A DNA stretch of 64,000 nucleotides from CAVQFO01 sp963711725 (GTDB lineage Bacteria; Pseudomonadota; Gammaproteobacteria; Nitrococcales; Aquisalimonadaceae): assembly GCA_963711725.1 (NCBI GenBank), contig CAVQFO010000042.1, positions 62,001 to 126,000 on the forward strand. The letters are read 5' to 3'. The notes under the pieces are model-generated. The model searched no databases, had not been told where the DNA came from, and saw nothing but the letters and a program-made list of their open reading frames with translations. Made by a program: the position numbers and the translations under genes. Each line of letters starts with the position of its first letter. Positions within the stretch are counted from its first letter, which is position 1. Of this stretch, positions 7,976 to 16,902 are shown in pieces.

Positions 7976-9572
7976 TCAGTCGCGTGTATTGCGCGGATGA
8001 AGAACCGCGACCTTCGGCGAGGCGGCCATCGCCTCCATCAGCGGCGTGATCTCTCCGGCTTCCGGGGCGGAACCGAGTCGTGCCTGCTGCACCTGATCCC
8101 ACCCCGCATTTTTCAGAAAGCCGCGCGCCTCGGCGGATTCAAGGCCCACCGCGACCGCAGGCACGCCCAGTTGACGGGCAAGAGCGAGAACGGCGTCGGC
8201 CGTCCCCCGGGCCACCGGATCGTCCGGCAGCGACGCAACCAGGGATGCATCCAGGGCCAGCCATGCCGGATGCAGGCGCTGCAAGGTCGTCAGCGCCACG
8301 CCGGCCGGGCCCATCCCCCCAACCCCGACGCCCACGCCCAGCGCCCTGAGCTGGGACGCAAGGCGCACTGACTGATCGGGCCGCTCGGCCAGCGTCGATG
8401 CGCTCAGGGAGAACGCCAACAGAGCAGGGGCGATTTGATGTCGATCCATCGCGTCGTGGATCAGACCGGACCAGGGTTTCTTCCTGAATCTGACGGCCGG
8501 CCAGCGGGATGATCACGACCGGGGCCATACCTTTCGCGCGCCAGTCCAGAATCTGCATGCAGACCGCATCCAGCATCCAGTCCATGGCCGCGTCGCTTAC
8601 ACGCGCGTCGTCCAACAGGCGGGCTAACTCAGCGCCGGCCAATTCCTCCCCGGAAGCCGGCCGCCAGGAGGCTTCCGCCTCCACGGCGACGATCCTGCCG
8701 CGCCCCAAGTCCATCCGGGGCCGATAACGCAGCGCGAAGTCCTGGGCAGGCACCGCGCGTCGGAGCTGAGCCAGGCGTTCGGTTCGCGCGCCCACCCGTC
8801 TCTGAACCGGCGCACTGAACAACCGGCAGCAGTTCCCGCCAGCCTGCTTGGCCTGCAGCATGGCCGCCGCCGCGCCCTGAAGCAGGCCCGCCTCGTCGCC
8901 GACATGGGTCGGCACACAGCACACACCCAGGCTGGCAGTCACGACCACCTGCTCGTAGCCGATCAGCAACGGCGCACGCAGGGCATTGCGCAACTGGCGC
9001 GCCACCGAACTGGCGCCTTCGACGCTGCCATCCCGGCTCAGCAGGATCAGAAACTCGTCGCTTCCCAGTCTGGCAACCGTATCCGGCGGCTCGACGACTT
9101 GACGGAAGCGCTCAGCCAGTTCCCGCAGGACATCGTTCCCCGCCTGCTGGCCGAACCGGTCGTTGATGGCCTTGAACTCGTCCAGATCGATATGCACCAG
9201 CCCGATTCGCACGGGATCCCCGTGACGCCGATGTCGAGCAACGGCCGAATGGAGCCGCTCCATGATCTCATTGAGATTGGGCAGGCCGGTAAGCAGGTCG
9301 TGGTGGGCAAGATGGTCCAACCGCCGGACATTGGCGCGCAGAGCGGCAACGGAGCGATGCATGATGGCGTACAACACGGCGCCGCTCGCCAGCGTGATGA
9401 ACCACGCCCGGAGCGAGGCCAGATGGGCGAGCCGCTCATGGCTCAACGCCACGTCGAAGACGAAGTGATTCGTAATAACGATCCCCGCGATGCCGACGGC
9501 CAGGTAGACCAGAACGACCCGAATCGGAAACCAGGTGCGCGGTTGTTGTGCGGCGGCCAACAGACTCTTCAT
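7976..9572 (-). pseudogene. membrane GGDEF/degenerate-EAL protein, frameshifted
   Basis: Two N-terminal membrane segments (about 18-38 and 54-71) precede a GGDEF domain with LTGLPNL, DLDEFKAINDRFG, and the signature changed to GSDEF (170-174). An EAL-like domain follows, but EAL reads EAE and the DDFGxG/KID region has degenerated to GVGVGVGGMGPAG, so phosphodiesterase activity is unlikely. The frame breaks near 8462-8470: the chain ...QIQEETLV continues as LIHDAMDRHQIAP in another frame and ends at 7976. If repaired, it would be about 530 aa. It could be a c-di-GMP receptor or a weak cyclase; the broken frame makes its present activity doubtful. Confidence 0.75.
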
Positions 9573-9677
9573 GGGCTAGGGCGCAATTTGCGAGGCGGCA
9601 AGGCTTTCGATGTTTCAACCGTAGCAACCTCCGAGCCCGAATATCTTGACCAAGCTCAAGCACGCCGGACTTGGCCG

Positions 9678-10289
9678 TCAAACACCCATGTAACGCCCCG
9701 TTCGGTGGTTGACCGCGATAACCAGGTTCAACGCCAGCGCCCCAAGAATCGAAAGCCCGACGCTCAACGGATCCCGCACCACGATCCCGATGCCGAGAAT
9801 CACCACGTCCGCACACCCCTGGACCACACCGGCCCGCCAGCCCCGGCTCCTCTGCAGGTGGATGGCGACAATGCCGATGCCGCCCAGGCTCGCCTTGTGG
9901 CGAATCAGGATCAGCAAACCCAGTCCGATCATGAATCCGCCCATGACCGCGGCGAAGGCCCGGTCCAGCGTCTGAAAGGCGAAAAGCGCCGGCAGCACCA
10001 TGGTGTAAGCGGACAGCAGCCCCACGGCGATGAACGTTCGAATGGTGAAGCCCCAGCCCAGCACCCGTACCGCGAGCACGTAGAAGGGCAGATTGACCAC
10101 GAATACCACGGGCCCCATGGGCCAACCGGCGGCATAGTGAATCAGGAACGCGATGCCGACAGTACCGCCGGTCAGCAGACCCGCCTGCTGAAACAGCAGA
10201 ACGGCGAACGCGACCAGCAGCGGGCCGATGGCCAGCGCCTGGATGTCTTCGAAAACAGTGTGCGGAACAGCCGGCGTGGCGTTGGGCAT
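9678..10289 (-). CDS. YitT family membrane protein
   Basis: A 203-aa integral membrane protein with about six hydrophobic segments. It has the YitT/DUF161 motif LLTGGTVGIAFLIHY (about 38-52) and a second, related half with KASLGGIGIVAIHLQ (about 132-146), which shows the internal duplication of the family. It lacks the C-terminal DUF2179 domain found in many Firmicute members. Function is unknown; roles in small-molecule transport have been suggested for the family. Its neighbours on both sides are c-di-GMP proteins, with no overlap, so linkage of function cannot be claimed. Confidence 0.85.
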   Translation of the reverse strand: MPNATPAVPHTVFEDIQALAIGPLLVAFAVLLFQQAGLLTGGTVGIAFLIHYAAGWPMGPVVFVVNLPFYVLAVRVLGWGFTIRTFIAVGLLSAYTMVLPALFAFQTLDRAFAAVMGGFMIGLGLLILIRHKASLGGIGIVAIHLQRSRGWRAGVVQGCADVVILGIGIVVRDPLSVGLSILGALALNLVIAVNHRTGRYMGV

Positions 10290-10457
10290 GGGATGCCGTC
10301 CTTCATCGGAAAGTCTTCAGTACCCAGGAGCTTACTGGCAAGGCTCAAAAGAACCCAGCATTCCCGCAACCGCGCCGCTATGGGTAAGGGCGGTACGCTC
10401 TGCTACAGTCGAATAAAACTCAACAAGAATTGGCTCGGCCAATGAGGGTACTCAGAC

Positions 10458-11192
10458 GTGGTGGAAGACCACTTCGCCATCCTCGCATTCCACGTCAGCA
10501 TGGGCGCCATGATGTTCGCCTCGCTATTGGCCCTTCTGGCCGGCTGGCATGGTCACCGCAGGCCGGTTTACGTGGTTTTCGCCTTCATGTGTCTGTGCGG
10601 CGCCGGCTACCAGTACTGGACGGCCGACTACTACCTCGCATCCAACGTATCCGAAGCGGCCGCGGCGTTGCGCATGCAATGGGTCGCCATCTCTTTCTTC
10701 CTGATGCTGTTCTTCGTCTTTCTCGGCGTCTATGCGCGCTTCCCCAAATCGGTGTTCTGGGCGAGCGGCGCGGTGGTCCTGTATGGCGCCATGCTGCTGA
10801 TCAATGCCTTGGAGCCCTACAGCATTCGGTTCAGCAGCCTGCGTGTGGCGGAACCGCTGCACCTGCCCTGGGGCGAAACCTTGTCCCGCTTCACGGGAAA
10901 CCCCAGCCGTTGGCACGCATTCGCCACCGTCGCCACTGTGGGCGCGATCGCCTGGGGCGCCTGGGTCACGCTTGCGCTCTACAGGCGGTACGGCCGCCGC
11001 GAGGCACTGCCTCTGGGCACCGCCGTCGCTCTCATCTTCGTGGCGGGCGTGACCGGAGTCCTGATCGATCGCGGCGTGATCGACTTCTTCTACCTGGCGG
11101 GATTCGCGTTTCTGGCCATGATCTGCGTGATGGCCGGCTCGCTGGCGCTGGACTTGAGGAATCGGAACGACGCACTCACGCAGGCGGCCTAG
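10458..11192 (+). CDS. seven-helix membrane sensor domain, N-terminal half of a TAG-interrupted GGDEF-EAL protein
   Basis: A 244-aa product with about seven hydrophobic helices ends in a short cytoplasmic LRNRNDALTQAA helix and a TAG codon (11190-11192). Reading through the TAG stays in frame with ELREEVAMRRDAEARIRRMAYED and then GGDEF-EAL, exactly the coiled-coil linker expected between a membrane sensor and a cyclase. A single GAG to TAG change would explain the interruption. Start is GTG with GAGGG upstream. As it stands, the membrane half has no output domain. Confidence 0.75.
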   Translation: MVEDHFAILAFHVSMGAMMFASLLALLAGWHGHRRPVYVVFAFMCLCGAGYQYWTADYYLASNVSEAAAALRMQWVAISFFLMLFFVFLGVYARFPKSVFWASGAVVLYGAMLLINALEPYSIRFSSLRVAEPLHLPWGETLSRFTGNPSRWHAFATVATVGAIAWGAWVTLALYRRYGRREALPLGTAVALIFVAGVTGVLIDRGVIDFFYLAGFAFLAMICVMAGSLALDLRNRNDALTQAA

Positions 11193-11213
11193 GAACTGCG
11201 GGAGGAAGTCGCC

Positions 11214-12557
11214 ATGCGCCGCGACGCGGAGGCACGAATTCGACGCATGGCCTACGAAGACTACGTCACCGCACTGCCCAACCGCGCGGCGGTCCACGAA
11301 CACCTGGACATGGTCATGGCCCGGGCCAAGTCGGAGGCGGGCTCCGGTGCTCTATGCATTATCGATCTCGACCACTTCAAGACCATCAACGACGCCCTGG
11401 GCCATGATGTGGGCGACGAAGTCCTGCGCCGCATTGCCCATCGCCTGGAGGATGCCGTGCGGGATGAGGCGTTCCTGGCGCGCATCGGCGGCGATGAATT
11501 CGTAGTGGTGACGCCGCCGCGCTCGGCCGGTCGCGACCAGGCGGAGCAGCACGCGCAGCGGCTGGCGGAATCGCTGGCGACCCTCCTGGCGGAACCCGTC
11601 AAGGTCGGCAACCAGCTGCTCAACATCAAGATCAGCGTGGGCATCGCGACCTACCCGAACGTCGATGATTCCGTTCTGGATCTGCTGCGCCACGCGGAGA
11701 TGGCCCTCTACCAGGCCAAGCGCTCCGGGCGGAATACGGTGCGCAGCTACGAGGCCGCCATGCAGCTTCGGGCGGATGCACGGCTGGAGCGGGAACGGGA
11801 CTTGTACAAGGCCCTGGAGCGCGACGAATTCGAACTGCATTTTCAGCCCCAGGTCGACAAGGCGGGCCGCATGACCGGCGCGGAAGCATTGATCCGGTGG
11901 CGACACCCGGAGAAAGGGCTGATCGGGCCGGTGGAGTTCATCGGCCTGGCGGAAGAGACGGGATTGATCAATCCCATCGGCGCTTGGGTCCAGGAACAGG
12001 CCTGTGCGAAGTTGGCGTATTGGATCGAATCCGGGGTGCCCTTCCTCGGACATCTGTCCGTCAATTCCTGCGCGTGGGAATTCGCCCGTGGCGATTTCGT
12101 TGATGTCCTGATGAAATCCGTGCGCAGGTACGGTCTCGACGCCCGCCGCCTGGCCGTGGAAATCACCGAAACGGCGCTGCTCTATGATATCGAGGACACC
12201 GTTGGCAAACTGGCGCAGCTCCGATCGCTGGACATCAGCATCGCCCTGGACGACTTCGGCACCGGCTATTCCTCGCTGTCGTATCTCAAAGACCTGCCGC
12301 TGGACGTGCTCAAGATCGACCGGGCCTTCGTCGGGGAGATAGGAGCCACCGGCAAACATCCGCTGGTGGAAACCATGGTTTCCATCGGCCGCCACATGGG
12401 TTTGCAAGTGGTCGCGGAGGGGGTGGAGACCGCCGCCCAGCGCGACGCGCTGGTGGCCATGGGGTGCCTCCGGTTTCAGGGCTATCTCTTCGGCAAGCCG
12501 TTACCGGAAAAGCAGTTCCTGGAATGGATAACGCGCCATGCCGAGGTCCATCCCTAG
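11214..12557 (+). CDS. diguanylate cyclase/phosphodiesterase (GGDEF-EAL), C-terminal half of a TAG-interrupted protein
   Basis: A 447-aa protein with intact motifs. The GGDEF domain has LPNRAAVHEHL, IDLDHFKTINDALGHDVGD and IGGDEF (about residue 90). The EAL domain has EALIRWRHPEKG, NSCAWEF, EITETALL, DDFGTGYSSLSYLKDLP and KIDRAFV, so both active sites look competent. GGGAGG lies 8 nt before this ATG, so the ribosome could restart here after the TAG at 11190. That would make a soluble enzyme cut off from its membrane sensor. The natural gene most likely spans 10458-12557 as one 699-codon protein. Confidence 0.88.
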   Translation: MRRDAEARIRRMAYEDYVTALPNRAAVHEHLDMVMARAKSEAGSGALCIIDLDHFKTINDALGHDVGDEVLRRIAHRLEDAVRDEAFLARIGGDEFVVVTPPRSAGRDQAEQHAQRLAESLATLLAEPVKVGNQLLNIKISVGIATYPNVDDSVLDLLRHAEMALYQAKRSGRNTVRSYEAAMQLRADARLERERDLYKALERDEFELHFQPQVDKAGRMTGAEALIRWRHPEKGLIGPVEFIGLAEETGLINPIGAWVQEQACAKLAYWIESGVPFLGHLSVNSCAWEFARGDFVDVLMKSVRRYGLDARRLAVEITETALLYDIEDTVGKLAQLRSLDISIALDDFGTGYSSLSYLKDLPLDVLKIDRAFVGEIGATGKHPLVETMVSIGRHMGLQVVAEGVETAAQRDALVAMGCLRFQGYLFGKPLPEKQFLEWITRHAEVHP

Positions 12558-12564
12558 ACCTCGG
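12541..12564. terminator. inverted repeat overlapping the stop codon between convergent genes
   Basis: CCGAGGTC (12541-12548) pairs with GACCTCGG (12557-12564) across an 8-nt loop that includes most of the TAG stop codon. It sits between two convergent genes only 21 nt apart, where a bidirectional terminator is expected. No T-tract is seen. Confidence 0.4.
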
Positions 12565-12578
12565 TCGCGCATCCCGGA

Positions 12579-13916
12579 TCAGTGCGGACAGGCCGGCAGA
12601 AACGGCCGGTCCTGGGTCGTGAACTGGCAGCCATAGTCGGGGGCCGAGACCGCCGCCTGGTCGAGCACGTCGTCTCCGGCAGGCTTCACGCCCTGCTCCA
12701 CCCAGTCCACCAGATCGGCAAACGCATTCTCCTGTTCCTCCTGGGTGAACGCGCAATGCCCCACGTCCCGGATGGCGCGTTGAACCAGCAGATCGCTCTT
12801 GCCTTGGGCGGCGGCCCGCCGGGCATAGATCTGCTCCATGGAAAACGGAACGAACAGATCGCCCAGGGTGTGGAGCGTAATCACCGGAATGGGCAAATCA
12901 CCGCTGATCGGCGGCACGTTGCTCAACCCGTTGGGACGTCGGGCCTGCGGATCATAGGCCACCCGCTGCACCTCCTGATTGAGCATCATTTCCTGGGGCG
13001 AGAGACTGGGATCGCCGTCCAGTTGATAGACGTGCCCGATATTGCCAGCGATTTTGCCCACGGAGACCCCGGCGAGATGGCCGTCGTCATCACCGAACTG
13101 GAACAGGAACTGAGCCCAGGCCACAAACCCGACGTCAAAGCCGGGACGCGGCCCACCGGTATCCCATTCGACCGCCGCCTTCAGTTCCTGGCCGTTGGCG
13201 TTGAGCACATAAGGGTAGTTCGGGCCCAACGCGGGAATGATCTGCGGCAGTAGCGTGGTTGCGAAGTCGGGATTGGGATACGGCCCCTGTATTCCCGTGA
13301 CCGCCTGGGCCAGCAGGTTGTAGTCCAGGAAGTAATCGAACAGACGGGCATCGCCCATCACCCCGCACATGGGCAGGGCACCATCGTAGAGTTTCGGATA
13401 CTGCTCAATGGCCACGCCGATGATGTGGCCGCCCATGGAGTGGCCGATGATGTACACACGGTTGGGCTTGCCCACCAGGCCGTTGAAGAAGTGGGTGAGG
13501 CCCACGGTGTCCTGCACACCCGATTTGATGTCGTAGCGGTTCTTGCTGTAGCTGGACGCCGCCCAGGCGAAACCGTGCTCGATCAAATACGCCCGGATGC
13601 TCGGATCGCTGACCGTGAGCTCCGGCCCGTCGCCGCGATAGCCGTGGGCGTACACCACCAGCTCGCCGTTCCAGTTCGCCGGCACCTCGATGCGGTAGCC
13701 CGCGTTCTGGTGAACGCCCCAGTACCGGGTGGTGTAGGTCCCCGGCAGGGCGTCGAAGGGAAGTTGAGACTGATCGATGTAGAAGTCGGGAATGCTTTGC
13801 TGCGGCCCCGCGTTGGCCGAAGCGGCGTGGGCGACCGTGCCCAGCAAGCTCCCGATAAAGACATATCCCGCCATCAGGCAACCAATCAATATCCGTGTCA
13901 TGCCCATTTTCTCCAT
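12579..13916 (-). CDS. secreted alpha/beta hydrolase
   Basis: A 445-aa protein with a signal peptide (about 1-32, cleaved near AHAASA). The mature part has an alpha/beta hydrolase core: VVYAHGYRG (oxyanion region, about 87), the nucleophile elbow GHSMGGH (about 159-165), an acid candidate in HTLGDLFVP (about 360), and a catalytic His in DVGHCAF (about 388). A large cap lies between strands, as in lipase/tannase or polyester-type hydrolases. AAGGAAAC precedes the ATG. It is probably periplasmic or extracellular and cleaves an ester. No partner genes are adjacent. Confidence 0.85.
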   Translation of the reverse strand: MEKMGMTRILIGCLMAGYVFIGSLLGTVAHAASANAGPQQSIPDFYIDQSQLPFDALPGTYTTRYWGVHQNAGYRIEVPANWNGELVVYAHGYRGDGPELTVSDPSIRAYLIEHGFAWAASSYSKNRYDIKSGVQDTVGLTHFFNGLVGKPNRVYIIGHSMGGHIIGVAIEQYPKLYDGALPMCGVMGDARLFDYFLDYNLLAQAVTGIQGPYPNPDFATTLLPQIIPALGPNYPYVLNANGQELKAAVEWDTGGPRPGFDVGFVAWAQFLFQFGDDDGHLAGVSVGKIAGNIGHVYQLDGDPSLSPQEMMLNQEVQRVAYDPQARRPNGLSNVPPISGDLPIPVITLHTLGDLFVPFSMEQIYARRAAAQGKSDLLVQRAIRDVGHCAFTQEEQENAFADLVDWVEQGVKPAGDDVLDQAAVSAPDYGCQFTTQDRPFLPACPH

Positions 13917-14180
13917 GTTTCCTTATCGGGAGTTCGCCCCGTCTTCGAAGACTAGACGCGCCGGACCGGTTTATCCACGCACCCTATGGACAACCCGAGG
14001 GCGATGCCTTCAGCCACCAGGGAGACGCTGTCTCCGCGGCATCCGCGTAAACGGTTCGATCCTCGTGGCTGCAAGCGTTCGGTGGAGAAGAAAGCCCTAT
14101 CGCCCTCGTGGCGCGGCCCCATCCACGCCACATGGCTTCAAGCTGCGTCCTTGAGCGGGCCGTCGGGGCGCGACACGGGT

Positions 14181-14759
14181 CTAGACGCCAAAATTCGATC
14201 CGGCGCCAAACAGGGTTGCGAGGCCAAGGAGCGCAAAGATCGCGGCAGCCACGGAGTGCACCAGCTTCATGGGTATTCTTGTGGCAAGCCGGTCGCCGAC
14301 AAACACGGCGGGAACGTCGGCAATCAGCATGCCCAGGGTGGTTCCGGCCACCACCAGCAGTGGCGTGCCGTAGTGGGCCGCCAGGGCAATGGTCGCCAAC
14401 TGGGTCTTGTCCCCCATTTCGGCGAGAAAGAAGGTGACCAGGGTGGCGCCGAACACGCCGAACTTCCGGGCGACGTCCGTCTCCTCGTCCTCGATCTTAT
14501 CGGGAATAAGGGTCCACACCGCCATCCCGATGAACGACAGACCCAATACCCAGCGCAGGATTTCCGGGCTGACGGTTGCGGTGATCCACGCACCGAGTGC
14601 GCCGGCGAGACCGTGATTGACGATCGTGGCGGCCAGAATGCCGAGAATGATCGGGACGGGCCTTTTGAAACGGGCTGCGAGGACGAAAGCGAGAAGCTGG
14701 GTTTTGTCGCCGATCTCGGCGAGGGCGACGACTCCGGTCGAGACAAATAGAGATTCCAT
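14181..14759 (-). CDS. TMEM165/GDT1 family manganese exporter
   Basis: A 192-aa membrane protein made of two homologous halves, each with the family motif: ALAEIGDKTQLLAF (about 12-25) and FLAEMGDKTQLATI (about 109-122). Six membrane helices are predicted by eye. The E-x-G-D-K-T motifs bind the cation in this family, which exports Mn2+ (and in eukaryotes handles Ca2+/Mn2+ in the Golgi). A yybP-ykoY riboswitch lies directly upstream, which strongly supports a manganese role. GGGAG lies close before the ATG. Confidence 0.92.
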   Translation of the reverse strand: MESLFVSTGVVALAEIGDKTQLLAFVLAARFKRPVPIILGILAATIVNHGLAGALGAWITATVSPEILRWVLGLSFIGMAVWTLIPDKIEDEETDVARKFGVFGATLVTFFLAEMGDKTQLATIALAAHYGTPLLVVAGTTLGMLIADVPAVFVGDRLATRIPMKLVHSVAAAIFALLGLATLFGAGSNFGV

Positions 14760-14788
14760 ACAAGCTCCCGGGCCGGATCACAGACGAT

Positions 14789-14831
14789 TGACCACGACGC
14801 ATCTCCGGCCCTGTCGGAGGCGTTGTGGTCA
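14789..14831 (-). promoter_or_regulatory. alternative hairpin of the riboswitch expression platform
   Basis: TGACCACAACGC (14831-14820, minus strand) can pair with GCGTCGTGGTCA (14800-14789) with one mismatch, enclosing a nested CTCCG/CGGAG stem. The same TGACC is the 3' strand of the riboswitch P1 helix. The two structures are therefore mutually exclusive, as expected for a metal-dependent switch acting on the GDT1 gene. Confidence 0.65.
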
Positions 14832-14933
14832 AAGGTCTTGCCAAGCTCGGGAACCGCCTGCGCCATGACCTGTGGGTCAAGTGTGTTGACGCAGGCCTCT
14901 TCCTGGAGGAAGAGCGGCTACTCCCCAATGACC
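14827..14933 (-). ncRNA. yybP-ykoY manganese riboswitch aptamer
   Basis: On the minus strand the conserved pieces are in order: P1 5' strand GGTCA (14933-14929), GGGGAGTAGCC (14926-14916), a variable hairpin (CTCTTCC/GGAAGAG), GTCAACACACTTG (14890-14878), a second arm, then GGCAAGACC and P1 3' strand TGACC (14831-14827). These match the Mn2+-sensing aptamer that precedes mntP, alx and GDT1-type genes, and a GDT1 gene follows. It should raise expression of the exporter when Mn2+ is high. Confidence 0.9.
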
Positions 14934-15066
14934 GGCGAAGTTTAACAGACGATCGGGGCTCAACGACACAATCCGTTCAGACAGGGAACAACCACGCGCT
15001 ACGCCGTGCGTTGGCACACCTGTGCGTCAGTCTTAAGGGAAAGCGCGCCAAAGGCTCAGGACATCC

Positions 15067-15222
15067 GTGACCTTCTCGGAGCTGTGGGCACCGGAGCGGT
15101 AGCCGGACGCGAACGACGCGCCCAGCCTGGCGGAAACCATGGTCCACCACGGCAAGCTCAACGACTCGGTCGAGGAGGTGAAGGAGATCGTTCGGCGCGA
15201 TGCGGAAAACCGGCTGTATTGA
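15067..15222 (+). pseudogene. small reading frame interrupted by TAG (possible gene remnant)
   Basis: GTG at 15067 (AGGAC upstream) opens VTFSELWAPER, then a TAG at 15100-15102. The same frame continues PDANDAPSLAETMVHHGKLN and ends ...EIVRRDAENRLY at 15222. The amino-acid composition and codon pattern look coding, and the total would be 51 residues. I do not recognise the family. It may be a remnant or a chance frame; it lies between the riboswitch and the 3' end of the radical SAM gene. Confidence 0.3.
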
Positions 15223-15235
15223 ACCGGCCGCACCG

Positions 15236-16558
15236 TTACATCTGCTGCCAAAGAGGCCCCGCAATCCCCTGTCGGCGCAGGGCTTTGAACAGTCTCAAGT
15301 CATGGTTCACGCCCAGATCCGGGACAATCCATCGCGGATAGTCGGCGCGGCGCTGGTCCATGACGTCCAGCACTTGCCGGCGGAAGTCGGCGCGCTGCTG
15401 GGCGTAGCCGTCGTCCAGGGATTCGGCGTCGTCCTTGTAGGCCATGAGGATGGCGCAGTGGGGCTTCATGTCCACGATGAAATCGAGGCTGCGGTGCACG
15501 TCGTCGAGGGTTTCGGCGGGTGTGCCCAGCATGAAGGTGTGGCAGTCCTTGAGGCCGGCGGCGGCGCTGGTTTCGTGGAGCTTGCGGATGCGGGCCGTGT
15601 CGAAGCCCTTGTTGAGGCTTCGCAACACATGATCGCAGCCGGAATCGGACCCGACCTCCATACCCTGGCACCCGGCCTCGCGCATTAGCCCGGCCAATTC
15701 GCTGTCGAAGGCGATGGGGTTGGCGTAGCAGGTCCAGGGGATCGGGAAACGGCGGCGGATCAATTCCCGGCACAGCGCCTTGGCGTGACGGGGCGGCAGG
15801 TTGAACACGGAGTCCACCACGAACACGTGCCGGATATCGGGGTTGGCCTCCAGGCGGTGAAACAAGTTGTCCACGACTTGGCTTGGATCCTTGCACCGGA
15901 TGGTGTGCCCTTCGATCAGAGGATAGGTGCAGTAGGTGCATTCCAGGGCGCAGCCGCGCTTGGTCTGGATGGGCTCCGTGCCGGTTTCCGCGTAGTACCG
16001 GGGATCGGCCAGGCGCAAGAGCGGATCGGGCAGCCCATTGAGGTCCAGATGCCGCACGACCGGCGCCGAGCTCGCTTCGACAACACCGTCGTCGCGGCGG
16101 TAATAGAGCCCGGGGATCCGGCTCAGGTCCGGTCGGCCGTGTTCCAGGCTGTCTAACAGGAGTTCCAGGGAACGCTCCCCTTCTCCGCAGATTCCGTAGT
16201 CGGCGCCCAGGCGTTCCATCAGCGCCCGGGGCATCACGCTGAAGCCACCGCCGCCCATCACAATCGGGGCGTCCGTCCCTTCACGGACCGCCGCTACCAG
16301 CGCCTGATAGTGTCCCAGCGTGTCCGAGATGCCGGTGTAGTTGTGGTTCTGGATATTGCGCATACCGATGGCCACCACGTCCGGCCGATAGTCGGCGAGA
16401 CGGGTGCGCGCGTGGTCATAGGGTGCCGACTCGAAGCACAGGTCCACCAACTCGCACTGGTGATGGGCTGCCACCGCGGCCATGACGGACAAGACCCCGA
16501 TGGGCACGACCGGATCGGGGAGCTGCTCGCGGTTACCCGAAATGAATGCAATCCGCAT
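15236..16558 (-). CDS. cobalamin-binding-domain radical SAM protein
   Basis: A 440-aa enzyme. The N-terminal B12-binding-like domain has VPIGVLSVMAAV and later VVAIGMRN and PIVMGGGGFSVMP. The radical SAM core starts with RGCALECTYCTY (about residues 205-216), the CxxxCxxC that binds the 4Fe-4S cluster. A TIM-barrel part follows (SVFNLPPRHAK, GMEVGSDSGCDHVL). Family members do methylations, ring changes and other radical chemistry on varied substrates; this one cannot be assigned. It starts 13 nt after the DUF3079 gene on the same strand, so the two are probably co-expressed. Confidence 0.88.
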   Translation of the reverse strand: MRIAFISGNREQLPDPVVPIGVLSVMAAVAAHHQCELVDLCFESAPYDHARTRLADYRPDVVAIGMRNIQNHNYTGISDTLGHYQALVAAVREGTDAPIVMGGGGFSVMPRALMERLGADYGICGEGERSLELLLDSLEHGRPDLSRIPGLYYRRDDGVVEASSAPVVRHLDLNGLPDPLLRLADPRYYAETGTEPIQTKRGCALECTYCTYPLIEGHTIRCKDPSQVVDNLFHRLEANPDIRHVFVVDSVFNLPPRHAKALCRELIRRRFPIPWTCYANPIAFDSELAGLMREAGCQGMEVGSDSGCDHVLRSLNKGFDTARIRKLHETSAAAGLKDCHTFMLGTPAETLDDVHRSLDFIVDMKPHCAILMAYKDDAESLDDGYAQQRADFRRQVLDVMDQRRADYPRWIVPDLGVNHDLRLFKALRRQGIAGPLWQQM

Positions 16559-16571
16559 GGGGCCCGGGCAG

Positions 16572-16769
16572 TCAGGCGACCTGGGAGACCGGGCTTTCCT
16601 CGTCCGAATCCAGGCCGATCTCGAACCAGTCCTCGCCGAAGAGTTCCATCGGGTGTTGCGTGCGGTCGGTCCCGTTGCCGCAGGCCAGCGAGTTGGCGGG
16701 GCAGTACTTGTCGCAGCCCCAGCAAATGCGTTCGGGGTGCTTGGGATGTAAGGGAAACCGCTTGGCCAT
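16572..16769 (-). CDS. DUF3079 family cysteine-rich protein
   Basis: A 65-aa protein that begins MAKRFPLHPKHPERICWGCD and continues with KYCPANSLACGNGTDRTQHPMELFGEDW, the whole DUF3079 signature. Four cysteines (CWGC, YC, AC) suggest a zinc or iron-sulphur site. The start at MAKRFP is preferred over an upstream in-frame codon because the family starts there. It directly precedes a radical SAM gene, which itself needs an iron-sulphur cluster. Function unknown. Confidence 0.85.
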   Translation of the reverse strand: MAKRFPLHPKHPERICWGCDKYCPANSLACGNGTDRTQHPMELFGEDWFEIGLDSDEESPVSQVA

Positions 16770-16902
16770 GGTTGGGACGACCTGCATCTGATAAACGAGT
16801 CGGACTACATAACATTCTTCCTAAATACTTGTTAAAGCGCCTTGATGCGGATCAAGCCACGATCGTCAGGCGGGCAACCTCCAGGCTGCCCGGCACTCGG
16901 CC

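Noticed and set aside
8904..10445. Long plus-strand open frame (about 510 codons) opposite the GGDEF and YitT genes
   Set aside because: It is antisense to two genes with clear family motifs, is rich in Arg/Gln/His/Gly, and has no domain or good ribosome-binding site.
10524..12407. Two minus-strand open frames opposite the sensor and GGDEF-EAL genes
   Set aside because: The plus strand carries GGDEF, EAL and KID motifs in order; the antisense frames have none.
10458..12557. TAG recoding (e.g. pyrrolysine or suppressor) as the explanation for the split sensor
   Set aside because: TAG is used as a normal terminator elsewhere in the window (12557, 14181, 50898), and no pyl genes or SECIS-like element are present.
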